A stretch of 39,973 nucleotides of DNA from a virus. Under the pieces are notes generated by a model. The model saw only the letters and a program-made list of their open reading frames with translations. It was not told the origin of the DNA and searched no databases. Positions 17,836 through 26,191 of this stretch are shown in pieces (position 1 is the stretch's first letter; each line of letters starts with the position of its first letter). The stretch lies in the IMG/VR virus record IMGVR_UViG_3300023179_000235, positions 1-39,973 of that record, one strand, 5' to 3'. The position numbers and the translations under genes were made by a program.

Positions 17836-18708
17836 ATGGCATTTTTAGATGACATACAGCAAGCAGGAAAAACGGCAGGTAAAACTTTATGGGATGTGGT
17901 AGAGACTATCGCATCACCTGTAACAGGCATTGCTGAGCAAATGGGCTTACAAAGACTAGGGGCACAGCTTGCTGCGCAAGAAGGTAACCCAATTCCTATG
18001 CAACTCCTTCAACAGCAAGAGCAGCGTAATTTGCTTAATCAATTAGTACAACAACAAATGCAGCCACAATCTGCGTCTGCACAAGCACAACCAGCTTTTC
18101 AATTACAAAAAACGCCACAACTTGAAGCTGCCGTTCAAAGTGGAGATAGACTAGCGTTTGGTAAAGAAGTGCAGCGCCAACAAGGTTTGGGTAATTTTGA
18201 GTTGTCTGTTCGTTCAAATAAGTCTCTTACAGATGATGATAAAGCCACGCTAATTAGTGCTAAAAATTCTGGCGTATCTGTCGAAGATTTGTATAAATTA
18301 GAAACGCAACTAATGGGCAAAGCAGAAACAAGGCAAGAAACTTTAAGAAAAGAAAAAGCAGCTTTGGAAAGTCAGATTGCTAAAGAAGAGCGAGCTAAGG
18401 TAGCAGCAGCCGAAAAGAAAAAGGCCGAGGTTGGGGCTATTGATAATTTTGTTAATGGTTTAATTGCACAAAATCCTGCACTTAAATCTGACCCCGAAGC
18501 ACTTGCTATAGCATTAGCAACGTACCCAAATTTAGCTAAAGTAAAACCAGAAGTTAGGGCTAACATTGTTGAGGGTTTACAAAAACGAGGTATTATCAGT
18601 GTTCCACCTTCGCTTTTAGATAGGCTTATAGTAAATGTTGAGGGGCTTTTTTCTAGGAAGCCGGCAGCTCCCGCAACTTCTGGGTTTAGTATTAGAAAAC
18701 TTGAGTAG
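17836..18708 (+). CDS. Internal virion protein candidate
   Basis: A 290-residue protein. It has an amphipathic N-terminal region (1-45), a Gln-rich stretch (about 55-90), a coiled coil rich in Lys, Glu and Ala (about 155-195) and a helical C-terminal part. AGGTGA lies before the ATG. It lies between two other ejection-type genes. I do not recognise a named family. The likely role is as one of the proteins carried in the head and delivered with the DNA. Confidence 0.7.
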   Translation: MAFLDDIQQAGKTAGKTLWDVVETIASPVTGIAEQMGLQRLGAQLAAQEGNPIPMQLLQQQEQRNLLNQLVQQQMQPQSASAQAQPAFQLQKTPQLEAAVQSGDRLAFGKEVQRQQGLGNFELSVRSNKSLTDDDKATLISAKNSGVSVEDLYKLETQLMGKAETRQETLRKEKAALESQIAKEERAKVAAAEKKKAEVGAIDNFVNGLIAQNPALKSDPEALAIALATYPNLAKVKPEVRANIVEGLQKRGIISVPPSLLDRLIVNVEGLFSRKPAAPATSGFSIRKLE

Positions 18709-18714
18709 TACTTT

Positions 18715-21700
18715 ATGGCTAAATACGAAATTACCTCTCCAACTGGCGAACGCTTTGAAATTACCGCGCCTGATACGGCTACAGAAGCCGAGGTGTTAGA
18801 GTATGCGAAAGCACAGTTTGCACAACCGGCATCAACACCGCAGCCGCCGCCTCAACCGGAGCAGATAGCCCTTCCAGAAACGCTGTCTACAGACATTTAT
18901 GGGGAAGTCTTAACACCACCCGAACAACTAAATAAGGCCGCGTTTATTCAGCCTACCCCCACCCCTCTACAACAATTTGGTCAAGAGATGATGGCGCCCA
19001 TTCAACGTGGAGAGCGGATCTTAAAATCCGCTGCAAAGGGTGCAATCAGTTTTCCGACAGCTATTGCTGAAGTAGCGCCAAAATTTCCAGGAGAGGCTGA
19101 GTCTGAATTTACTAAGGGTTTAAAAAAGATTCCGGGGGTTGAGCCACTTATAGAGCACAAATCAGAAGGTTGGGTAGAAAACATTGCAGAATTTGCTGGA
19201 GGGTTTTTAGCTCCAGAAGGGGCGCTTATTTCTGGTAAAGTACCTACGGCGCGAGCATTGACCGGGGAAACTTTAGCAAAATCTCAAGCAGACGAAGTTT
19301 TTAAAATGACAGTTAAGCGCGAAGCAAAGCGGGCCATGGGTGAATTTGAGCCGTTAGATATTTGGACGCCAAAGTTACCTACTGTCGAAAACCAAACGCT
19401 GGGTCCTGTATTAAAAAAGGAATTAGAAGATCGCGTTTCTAAGCAGGCGCTTTACGAAAAAAATCTTAAGGATGCTGAAGATAATATATCTAAACAAACC
19501 GGTAAATTGATTGAAAGAGAGATGGCAGCAAAAGAACGTGCAGCAACTAAAATTGACAGACTGTCTCAAGAATCGGCAAAAGCTACGGCAAATAGAGAAG
19601 ACGCAATTCTTAAAGCAAAAAACAAACTATCTACCTTTGATAACACTATTGAAGATCCTACTGTTTTTAACAATAAGGTTAGCGAATTAGAAGCACAAAG
19701 AGTTAGCTCTTTACAACGTATTCAAGAATTAGATCAAGAAATTATGGCCCTTGATCAAACAGCCGACATTACAAAAATCAGTCGTTTAGAAGGACAAATA
19801 CTTGCTGAACGCAATAAAATTACTGACATTTATAGTCAAATAAATGACATAAATGTATCTCGTGGAATGTCGAGGGATCAGCGCCTTATTGCACGACAAC
19901 AGTTACAGGCTCAAACGGATGAAGCTATTCGTTCTGCAAATCTTGCAGAAAAGCAAGCTCAAGGTAGACTTTCAAAAGAAGCCGTTAAGATTAACAAGGA
20001 TTTACAGGCTGAACGTATTCGTTTGCTTAGACAATTGCAACAAAAACGAGCAATGCGACAAGACTTAAATCCAATTGCAGACAAGTTACGAACAAATTTA
20101 CTTGAACAAGAACAAATAAAACAGGCTATAAAAAATACTGCTATTGGTGTTGACCAAAATATTGATTGGGCGCGTACCTTTGGTTCTACAAATACGCCAG
20201 AGCAAGTTCATTTACGCGCGTTAGAACAAGCTAAACTTGTAGATGACCTTGTAAAATCTGGTTTTGTTAAATCAGAGTTTGCAGATTCTTTGCGACAATC
20301 CGTTTACTCAGAAGTTTTAAAAGTTAACGGTATAAAAATGAAGACTGAAAAGTTGTCGAGGTTTAACTTTTTAACTGAGACTTTTAGATGGAGCAAGGTT
20401 CAGCGCCGCTCTGGTATCCCAACGGGCGAGTCCGTACAAAAGACAATATGGGCATTAAATCAAGGTAAGAATTTACAAAATGAGTACAAAGCCTTATTAC
20501 AAAAACCTATAGCTCTTTTAAAAAAGAGCGGTATTGATCTTGATGAGCAGACACGAATACTACAGTACTTTGAAAAATTGGAAGATGGTCGCGTAATATT
20601 TAATCCAAGTGAATCTACCGATGCAACAAAGTTACTTGTACCAGCATATCAAGGTCCACAACTTACCGCAGAACAAATACAGGCGTTTAGTCAATTACGA
20701 GATATTTTTGATAGTCTTGCATATGAAGCAGGCGTTCCTAGATTAAAGCGATATGTACCTATTCGAGAATTACCAGAGTATATGGGCATTGCAAAAGGCA
20801 GTGCTGAAGCTAAATTACACCCAAGTGTTGAATATGCTCGAACTTCTGGGCAACTTGTACAGGGAGTACACGAAACTAATATTGTTACTCTTTCAGAAAG
20901 ATATTTACGAGAAGTTGCTAACAAAAAATTTATTGGGCCTGCTTTAGAAGATGCGGTTGAAACTTTAAATCAATTGCATTTATCTAGACTTGTAGACGAA
21001 AGCAAAGCCTACAGTGAATGGATTTACGATGTCTTTAATTTAAACGCCGTAAAAAATGCATCTGAAGTACTTGGTACTTATAAATTAAATCAAATTAAAC
21101 CAGAGGTTGACGCTTTTATAAAAGCATTGCCAGAAACTGAGGGTGCTCTTAAACAAATTTATGACGCCCTGACACGGGCCATGTACGTAAAAATGGTAGG
21201 CATAAATCCATCAACATGGGTTAAGCAATTTTTGCAATTTCCTACTATGGGGTCTATTGAACTTGGTGAACGCTGGACAGCTAGTGGAACGCGTGATGCA
21301 CTAAACTTAAGTTTATCTGGTAAAGAGCGTATAGCTAATGCAAGAAAAATTCTTAGAGCATCTTTAATTCAGAACGGCCCCTTATTAGAATCTGAATTTA
21401 GCAAAGCTCCTACAAATGCTATTGCTAAGGGTATTGATTTTTTAAATGCACCTGCTCGTAAAGTTGCTCGGCGCACTATGGAAAAAGGCGAGGAATTTAA
21501 CAGACTGCAGTCTGTATTAGGCGCACAAAATAAGTTCTCCTATTATTGGGAGAGGGGTGGTGAGGGGGGTATTCAACGACTTCTTGAAGAGTCTGCCCTT
21601 ACGACTACTCAAAAGCAAATGGTCAGTAGAGCTTATTTAAGTGGCGGCGTAGAAAATGCTCGCGATGTTTACTCACTACTGATTACTCAGCGCATTAACT

Positions 21701-22146
21701 TTGCTTATGGTCTTGCAGATACTCCAGCACTTTTGCGCAGCGAGTTTGGTAGACTGTTCCCATTTTTGACTTACGGTAGAAATATTCTTACCCGTGGTGC
21801 AGAAGCTATATCTGAAGGTAGATATGGAAAGTTAGCTGAACTTGTATATAAACCTTTAATGATGCTTGCAGCGTTTGCTGGAACTACTAAAGCTATCACA
21901 GGCAAAGGGCGTACTTTACCGCCAGGATCTGAGCCGTTTGAAGCAGTTACGGATATAGCAAACTATGGCGTTGCAGCAGCGCCTCAAATTATTGGTAAAA
22001 ATATTTATAAGATTCTATCGCCAGTGCCGTTTACCGTTTGGGATGAAGCCAAATTTAAAAAAGAGTTGGAACGCAAACTTGAAGTGTTTCCTGAAATTGG
22101 TAAATCTAGTCCGTTATATAACACGCTGCTTAAGGAGTTTAAGTAA
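18715..22146 (+). CDS. Large internal virion / DNA-ejection protein
   Basis: At 1143 residues this is the largest protein in the window. Residues 1-42 (YEITSPTGERFEITAPDTATEAEVLEYAKAQF) form the short N-terminal module that often opens phage ejection proteins and large polyvalent proteins. A proline-rich linker follows, then a long coiled coil (about 225-470) and a helical C-terminal half with hydrophobic stretches near 1035-1070. I see no lytic transglycosylase catalytic motif, unlike T7 gp16. Its stop shares a base with the amidase start, so structural and lysis genes are probably co-transcribed. Confidence 0.75.
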   Translation: MAKYEITSPTGERFEITAPDTATEAEVLEYAKAQFAQPASTPQPPPQPEQIALPETLSTDIYGEVLTPPEQLNKAAFIQPTPTPLQQFGQEMMAPIQRGERILKSAAKGAISFPTAIAEVAPKFPGEAESEFTKGLKKIPGVEPLIEHKSEGWVENIAEFAGGFLAPEGALISGKVPTARALTGETLAKSQADEVFKMTVKREAKRAMGEFEPLDIWTPKLPTVENQTLGPVLKKELEDRVSKQALYEKNLKDAEDNISKQTGKLIEREMAAKERAATKIDRLSQESAKATANREDAILKAKNKLSTFDNTIEDPTVFNNKVSELEAQRVSSLQRIQELDQEIMALDQTADITKISRLEGQILAERNKITDIYSQINDINVSRGMSRDQRLIARQQLQAQTDEAIRSANLAEKQAQGRLSKEAVKINKDLQAERIRLLRQLQQKRAMRQDLNPIADKLRTNLLEQEQIKQAIKNTAIGVDQNIDWARTFGSTNTPEQVHLRALEQAKLVDDLVKSGFVKSEFADSLRQSVYSEVLKVNGIKMKTEKLSRFNFLTETFRWSKVQRRSGIPTGESVQKTIWALNQGKNLQNEYKALLQKPIALLKKSGIDLDEQTRILQYFEKLEDGRVIFNPSESTDATKLLVPAYQGPQLTAEQIQAFSQLRDIFDSLAYEAGVPRLKRYVPIRELPEYMGIAKGSAEAKLHPSVEYARTSGQLVQGVHETNIVTLSERYLREVANKKFIGPALEDAVETLNQLHLSRLVDESKAYSEWIYDVFNLNAVKNASEVLGTYKLNQIKPEVDAFIKALPETEGALKQIYDALTRAMYVKMVGINPSTWVKQFLQFPTMGSIELGERWTASGTRDALNLSLSGKERIANARKILRASLIQNGPLLESEFSKAPTNAIAKGIDFLNAPARKVARRTMEKGEEFNRLQSVLGAQNKFSYYWERGGEGGIQRLLEESALTTTQKQMVSRAYLSGGVENARDVYSLLITQRINFAYGLADTPALLRSEFGRLFPFLTYGRNILTRGAEAISEGRYGKLAELVYKPLMMLAAFAGTTKAITGKGRTLPPGSEPFEAVTDIANYGVAAAPQIIGKNIYKILSPVPFTVWDEAKFKKELERKLEVFPEIGKSSPLYNTLLKEFK

Positions 22147-23030
22147 TGGGTATTTTTTGGGACCCCCAGTTTGGGATATTTAATGATGGAGCAGATTTGC
22201 TTAAACCAAAAACGGTTCAAGAACAACAAATGTTGCCGCGAAAAAAAGGAGAATTAACCACAGTACCTTATGGGGATATTCAGGGTTATAATGAACGGTC
22301 AATGCAAAATGAAAAAGATTTTGCTGCTATTAAAGATAGATTAGTTATGGGCTTAACCCCTCAAAAAAATGAAGAGCAGTTTAAAAGCAGTCGAGAATTT
22401 AAAAATAAACCAGAAGCTTTTGTAGTTCATTGGACCGGCGATCAATTTCGATATTCTGGTGTTGATAAAAATACAGGAGAAAAAAACTGGATACTAGATG
22501 AAAATGGTAATAAGATTCCAAAGCCTATTAATCAATTAATAAATTCCATGGCAACTAGAAACAAAAAAGGTGAGATGGTTCCTGGTAAATCTGTTCATTA
22601 TGTAATGGATGCTAATGGTAATATAGTTCAAACGTTGTCCGAAAATTTACAGGCTGGGCATGTTCTTGGTGCAGCGGGAAATCCTAAAAAACCAAAGGAA
22701 TCCCCAGCCATTACTGAACCACAAAAACAGGATTCTTTTACACAATTTCCAACAAAAGTCTCAAGTAAAAATGCTTTGGGTATTGAAGTTGCTTTTGATC
22801 CAACTATAAAAGGTAATCAGTTATCTGAAACAATGACAAACAATCTTAGAGAATTTCTAATAACTACCATGCTTCAACATAATCTAAGCCCAAAAAATTT
22901 GTACGCTCATGGCGAAATACAGGCAGATCGTGGCGGTGGTAAAGGCGAAATGGTAGAATTTATGAAAGACTTTCGAAAAAATTTACCTAAGTATTTAGAT
23001 GAATACGCTGATAAGTATGGTTTAAAATGA
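22146..23030 (+). CDS. N-acetylmuramoyl-L-alanine amidase (endolysin)
   Basis: A 294-residue Amidase_2/PGRP-fold enzyme that cuts the amide bond between muramic acid and the peptide stem. Family signatures are VVHWTG (His95), HYVMDANGNIVQTL (His151 onwards) with AGHVLGAA (His172), NALGIEVAF near 211 and YAHGEIQADRGGGKGEM (His255). His95 and His255 are the expected zinc ligands. The third, usually Cys or Asp, is not obvious; Glu268 is a candidate. The first 85 residues are an extra, uncharacterised region with no signal peptide, so release depends on a holin. The two small membrane genes follow with overlaps. Confidence 0.9.
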   Translation: MGIFWDPQFGIFNDGADLLKPKTVQEQQMLPRKKGELTTVPYGDIQGYNERSMQNEKDFAAIKDRLVMGLTPQKNEEQFKSSREFKNKPEAFVVHWTGDQFRYSGVDKNTGEKNWILDENGNKIPKPINQLINSMATRNKKGEMVPGKSVHYVMDANGNIVQTLSENLQAGHVLGAAGNPKKPKESPAITEPQKQDSFTQFPTKVSSKNALGIEVAFDPTIKGNQLSETMTNNLREFLITTMLQHNLSPKNLYAHGEIQADRGGGKGEMVEFMKDFRKNLPKYLDEYADKYGLK

Positions 23031-23191
23031 ACTTTCAAGATATATTAGATATTGTCAGCGCCATGTTTACTATCATCGGCGCACTAAAAGTCATTGCAAG
23101 GTATACGCCTTGGAAATGGGACGATCTCATCCTAGACTTTTTGGATTTTCCTATGAGAGTTTTACGAAAGAAGGATAAAGATGAAAGCTGA
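23027..23191 (+). CDS. Small membrane protein, holin-like
   Basis: A 54-residue protein whose ATG overlaps the amidase stop (ATGA at 23027-23030) and whose 3' end overlaps the next gene by 11 bases. Residues 5-24 (DILDIVSAMFTIIGALKVIA) are a single hydrophobic segment, followed by a WKWDD turn and a charged, basic tail. Tight coupling to the amidase and the one-helix build suggest a small holin or holin accessory. I do not recognise a named family. Confidence 0.75.
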   Translation: MNFQDILDIVSAMFTIIGALKVIARYTPWKWDDLILDFLDFPMRVLRKKDKDES

Positions 23192-23402
23192 AGAATTGCT
23201 TCATAAAATAGATAAGCGGTTAGCCGTGCTTGAGGCTCTTAGCAAGGCCCATGCAATGGAAACTGACGAACAATTTAAAGAAATTAAAAGTGATCTCGTA
23301 TTAGTTAAAACAGAAGTGGGTAAACTAAAAATAAAAGTTGCGGGTGTTGCTGCTGTCGCTTCTCTTTTTGTAAGCTTCGCATTAAATAAGTGGGGTATAT
23401 AG
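23181..23402 (+). CDS. Coiled-coil / C-terminal membrane protein, XhlA-like
   Basis: A 73-residue protein. Residues 1-50 form an amphipathic coiled coil and 52-70 one membrane helix (VAGVAAVASLFVSFALNKW), the arrangement of the XhlA haemolysin family, which cooperates with holins. AAGGAT precedes the ATG inside the upstream gene. Its TAG stop shares its last base with the GTG start of the rhomboid gene (TAGTG at 23400-23404), so the rhomboid is probably translated from the same ribosomes. Confidence 0.8.
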   Translation: MKAEELLHKIDKRLAVLEALSKAHAMETDEQFKEIKSDLVLVKTEVGKLKIKVAGVAAVASLFVSFALNKWGI

Positions 23403-23998
23403 TGGCTACCCTTGGTTTGTTTTTAACTAGCGTACTTTCTCTTTTAATATTTGATCCCTTTACAACGGCTTACTTATATGATGAACCATCACTGCTTTGG
23501 CGCTTTGTAACGTTATTCACACACATTGTGAGCCACGGTAGTCTTGCTCATTTACTTGGTAATTTTATTTTTGGTCTGCCATATTTGTTTTATATGGAGT
23601 ATAGACTTAAAAGTCCGAAGAAATTTATTAGATTGTTTTTTGCGTTGGGTATTTATGCGTGGCTTTTTCAAATTGCGTTTGACCAATTTTCTGCTTATAA
23701 ATCGCTTGGCTTGATTGGTAGTAGTGGGGCAATCTTTGGGATAGTCGGCGCTGCCCTTATGTCTTACCGGGGTTTTAAGCCGATTCAATTGGCGGCCAAG
23801 GCGCTTCTTATATTTCATGTCGTTACACAAGCACAGGCTGCATTTACTAATGTTATGTTTCCAACGGGCATTGCGTCAGCAGCACATTTAGGTGGTTTGA
23901 TTGGCGGCATTTTGTTTAGTCATTATCGTCTGAATCGGGGTCCCAGTCGCTCTCGAAAACAACCTCGCGGTGTACGTCGTTTTCTTCCAAAGCTATAA
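23402..23998 (+). CDS. Rhomboid-family intramembrane serine protease
   Basis: A 198-residue membrane protein with about six hydrophobic segments, the GlpG core. Catalytic features are complete. WR at 33-34 starts loop L1, His41, His45, His50 and Asn54 follow with exactly the GlpG spacing, GSSG at 106-109 supplies Ser108, and AHLGGLIGG gives His162. Ser108 and His162 form the expected dyad that cuts helices within or next to the membrane. I chose GTG 23402, with GGGG about seven bases upstream and coupling to the previous stop; an in-frame GTG at 23390 lies inside that gene. The Arg-rich tail (about 176-195) is antisense to a minus-strand gene. It belongs to the lysis cassette, so a holin, spanin or host protein may be its substrate. 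Confidence 0.93.
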   Translation: MATLGLFLTSVLSLLIFDPFTTAYLYDEPSLLWRFVTLFTHIVSHGSLAHLLGNFIFGLPYLFYMEYRLKSPKKFIRLFFALGIYAWLFQIAFDQFSAYKSLGLIGSSGAIFGIVGAALMSYRGFKPIQLAAKALLIFHVVTQAQAAFTNVMFPTGIASAAHLGGLIGGILFSHYRLNRGPSRSRKQPRGVRRFLPKL

Positions 23999-24101
23999 TT
24001 CTATTTTCTAGACGATGAATGGCGACGCGAAGGAGCTTTAACTGTTCGTCGAGAATGTTTATTTTTTTTACCGTCAAGGCCAATTGTTCTTTCTGAGTCA
24101 C
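23916..24101 (-). CDS. Small coiled-coil protein, overlapping on both sides
   Basis: A 61-residue protein starting at GTG 24101, with a near-perfect Shine-Dalgarno (GGAGGT) five bases upstream. Residues 1-40 show heptad hydrophobics (LTVKKINILDEQLKLLRVAI, then LENRIIALEE), so it should form a parallel coiled coil. The tail is very acidic (ESDWDPDSDDND). Its first 33 codons lie inside the upstream minus-strand gene in another frame, and its last 27 codons are antisense to the end of the rhomboid gene. Function unknown. Confidence 0.75.
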   Translation of the reverse strand: MTQKEQLALTVKKINILDEQLKLLRVAIHRLENRIIALEENDVHREVVFESDWDPDSDDND

Positions 24102-24348
24102 TTGTTACCTCCAATACCTTTCCAATTTCAAGTTGTCGCATTTCAATAATAGCCCCTTTAACAATAGCAAACTGCTCTGCGTTATCATCAATAGATTGTC
24201 CGCATATCCAGACCGCTACAATGTAAGCTATCTCATTTTCTGCAACTATTACCCCACACATTTCACATTCAATTGGTGCAGCTTCGGCGCCAGACCAATG
24301 AGCGTGGTCCCAAAATTTTATGTAAACTATGTTGCTTTTAATTTTCAT
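24001..24348 (-). CDS. Hypothetical protein with CEMC motif
   Basis: A 115-residue protein starting at ATG 24348, overlapping the stop of the exonuclease gene (ATGA). Residues about 28-31 (CEMC) and the single Cys near 49 could bind a metal. The middle (residues about 40-75) is a compact mixed region with a QFAIVKGAIIEMRQLE helix. The last 30 residues are Arg- and Ser-rich, exactly where the coiled-coil gene is embedded in another frame, so that tail may be a by-product of overprinting. No family recognised. Confidence 0.65.
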   Translation of the reverse strand: MKIKSNIVYIKFWDHAHWSGAEAAPIECEMCGVIVAENEIAYIVAVWICGQSIDDNAEQFAIVKGAIIEMRQLEIGKVLEVTSDSERTIGLDGKKNKHSRRTVKAPSRRHSSSRK

Positions 24349-25070
24349 ACACGTTTTGTTAGATAATATCCACGACAACTTTTGCAGTACCATTGCTGCT
24401 GAAGAGTCATAGAATTAGCCCTAATCCCATCCTTAATAACTTTGGTTGACCCACACTTTGGACAACCTTGTTTAGATTCTCCTGACAATAGCGCCATATT
24501 TGGATGTCTATCCATCCATGGTAAAAGTTTGTTGTAAACTTTTTCTAAAAGCAAAACATCTTGTTTATTATATTTTGCTAACAACCTCCAACTATCTGCA
24601 TCATTACGTAAACATCCAAGCCATAGATCAAAACCAGTGTGCTTAACCTTTTCGCCCAATTTAAAATATTGGGCTAGATCATTTAGTTTATGGCTGTTAA
24701 GGCTAAAGCATCGGCGAGCTACCTTAAGTGTGTCTACCGTTGCAAATTGGGAGGGGGGGTTTAGGCCATGATACGCAAAGCGTGAGCGTGCTTTCTTAAT
24801 GTCGAATGCATCCCCATTATGTGCTACCACAACGTCTGCTTGGTCAAACAGCATTCTAAGTTTACTGGCTAAATCTCTGTCGTCTCCTTTTTTATTCTGT
24901 AACGTAATGCACTTAACATCCTTATCGCCTAACCATTTATAAGCAACAGACAGAATATACCATTCTTCTTTAAATGCAATCACATCTTGCTCATACTTAC
25001 CCCAAACGTATGCAAGATTAGGGGCAGTCTCAATATCAAAAAATAATACTTTAGGTTTAGTCTGTGCCAT
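24345..25070 (-). CDS. DnaQ/RNase H-like 3'-5' exonuclease with C-terminal zinc ribbon
   Basis: A 241-residue nuclease of the DEDD type. Motif I is FFDIETAP (Asp12, Glu14), motif II is VVAHNGDAFDIKKARSRF (Asp87 or Asp90) and motif III is YNKQDV (Tyr167, Asp171). Residues 203-232 are a zinc ribbon with Cys203, Cys206, Cys229 and Cys232. I chose ATG 25070, with CGGAGG and good spacing, over an upstream in-frame start. It probably trims DNA or RNA during replication or recombination, acting beside the polymerase and resolvase encoded upstream in the same operon. It could also degrade host nucleic acid. Confidence 0.9.
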   Translation of the reverse strand: MAQTKPKVLFFDIETAPNLAYVWGKYEQDVIAFKEEWYILSVAYKWLGDKDVKCITLQNKKGDDRDLASKLRMLFDQADVVVAHNGDAFDIKKARSRFAYHGLNPPSQFATVDTLKVARRCFSLNSHKLNDLAQYFKLGEKVKHTGFDLWLGCLRNDADSWRLLAKYNKQDVLLLEKVYNKLLPWMDRHPNMALLSGESKQGCPKCGSTKVIKDGIRANSMTLQQQWYCKSCRGYYLTKRV

Positions 25071-25251
25071 GGCCTTCCTCCGATTTTGGACACCAGTCAC
25101 TATGGCCTGGTCCTCCGGTTTTTTCTGAGCCGCATTCACATTTTATTGGCACAGTTGTATCAACCGTAGGAAAGTCCGGTGTATTTAAAAACTCTTTTGC
25201 ACATTTCTCACAAAGCTCATATATATTTATTACGTGATCACAGCAGCCCAT
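25057..25251 (-). CDS. Small Cys-rich, probable zinc-binding protein
   Basis: A 64-residue protein with Cys14 and Cys17 (CEKC), Cys38 and Cys40 (CEC), His50 and Cys54, a plausible zinc site. GGAG lies about eight bases before the ATG at 25251. Its 3' end overlaps the exonuclease start by 14 bases and its 5' end overlaps the previous gene by 14 bases. No family recognised; a nucleic-acid-binding helper of the replication operon is only a guess. Confidence 0.7.
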   Translation of the reverse strand: MGCCDHVINIYELCEKCAKEFLNTPDFPTVDTTVPIKCECGSEKTGGPGHSDWCPKSEEGHGTD

Positions 25252-25429
25252 TGTTTGTCTCCAAGGCTTTTTTTGCAATGTCTAATCCTAGTACATTAAC
25301 GGGAATATTTTTAGGATCAGTTAGCCCATCACAATTACCGTGTTCGGTACACCGGTAATTATCTTCGTCGGCAAACCATTCAAGCGCCTTTCTTAGTTTT
25401 TCTAAATATAAAAACTGTTCGTGTGTCAT
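25238..25429 (-). CDS. Hypothetical small protein
   Basis: A 63-residue helical, acidic protein whose ATG overlaps the stop of the resolvase gene (ATGA at 25429-25426). Translational coupling is likely because there is no close ribosome binding site. It holds two Cys and one His (CTEHGNC near 27-33), a possible metal site. I do not recognise it. Confidence 0.65.
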   Translation of the reverse strand: MTHEQFLYLEKLRKALEWFADEDNYRCTEHGNCDGLTDPKNIPVNVLGLDIAKKALETNNGLL

Positions 25430-25878
25430 CGTTTTCTAGCCTTCTTACTTATGCCGCTCCCGGCGGTTCTGGTGGTATGCCAGAGTCCCATGCCGATGGC
25501 CGCGAGTTCATCCTCGGATTTAACCCGCCCTGCGTAACCGTTAAGCGGGGCTTTTTTACCTTGCCAGTCCGTATGCTTTTGCCAAGACGCAATAGGAATG
25601 TCTGCAAAAATACTACAGCCGCTATGATACAAAGCAATAGCGATAACAGATACAGACCAGTGAGTGTATATATGAGTATTTCGAACCAGTTGCTCAATGT
25701 GAACCTCCTCTACTTTAGGAACTTTTTTATAGCCTTTATAAATTTTACATAGTCTAGTAAACACGTTATCTTTTTTGTCAACCGCAATAGTACCCGAATC
25801 AACTAGTACACCATCGGTAAACAAGGCCCAGCCAGACGAAATACTGGCTGGGTCCACATAAAGAATTTTCTTAGGCAT
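25426..25878 (-). CDS. RuvC-like Holliday junction resolvase
   Basis: A 150-residue endonuclease that should cut branched replication and recombination intermediates before packaging. The RNase H-fold acidic residues are visible: Asp9 in ILYVDPASISSGWAL, Glu62 in VHIEQLVRN, and the C-terminal SEDELAAIGMGLW (Asp123, Glu124). The basic C-terminus (KKARKR) may hold DNA. The start at 25878 overlaps the upstream gene by eight bases. The codons for the first motif also form a strong hairpin at 25827-25852. Confidence 0.87.
   Translation of the reverse strand: MPKKILYVDPASISSGWALFTDGVLVDSGTIAVDKKDNVFTRLCKIYKGYKKVPKVEEVHIEQLVRNTHIYTHWSVSVIAIALYHSGCSIFADIPIASWQKHTDWQGKKAPLNGYAGRVKSEDELAAIGMGLWHTTRTAGSGISKKARKR
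25827..25852 (-). other. Strong hairpin inside the resolvase coding start
   Basis: CCCAGCCAG (25827-25835) and CTGGCTGGG (25844-25852) form a perfect 9-bp stem around an 8-base loop and can extend by a G-U and a G-C pair. It covers codons for the first catalytic motif of the resolvase, about 25 bases inside the gene. It may be chance in GC-rich codons or may slow early translation or protect the RNA end. Confidence 0.35.
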
Positions 25879-26191
25879 TAGCTGCCTTTTGTTCAGGAGG
25901 CGTTAGTTTGTTCTGTGCAATCTTAAGAATTTTAGTAACCGATTCTTGATAGCCTTGAAACCCTAGAGTATACACACACAGTTGATCACCGTTTAGAATC
26001 GCCAGGGCTTCTTTAATTTTTCTAACCGCAGTCTTCGCTTGCTCCGCATTTACACCTTCATTAGGTACAAGTTCAATACCAAACTGGAGTGTATATAATG
26101 CGCTGCTATCGCCACCCTCATTAATGCTATCATGTAAAGCATTTAGTACTTGTTTAACTTGGTCTACTGAGTTTAATTGTTTTGGGTTCAT
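25871..26191 (-). CDS. Hypothetical helical protein with its own promoter
   Basis: A 106-residue protein, largely helical, with AGGAG about nine bases before the ATG. The upstream polymerase gene overlaps its start by 38 bases. A consensus promoter at 26212-26240 would give it a short leader, so it and the resolvase group can be expressed apart from the polymerase. No family recognised. The position between polymerase and resolvase suggests a replication helper. Confidence 0.75.
   Translation of the reverse strand: MNPKQLNSVDQVKQVLNALHDSINEGGDSSALYTLQFGIELVPNEGVNAEQAKTAVRKIKEALAILNGDQLCVYTLGFQGYQESVTKILKIAQNKLTPPEQKAANA

Noticed and set aside
25423-25752. Rightward frame and a second leftward frame over the resolvase gene
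   Set aside because: Both overlap the resolvase, whose catalytic motifs and coupling to its neighbours are clear.
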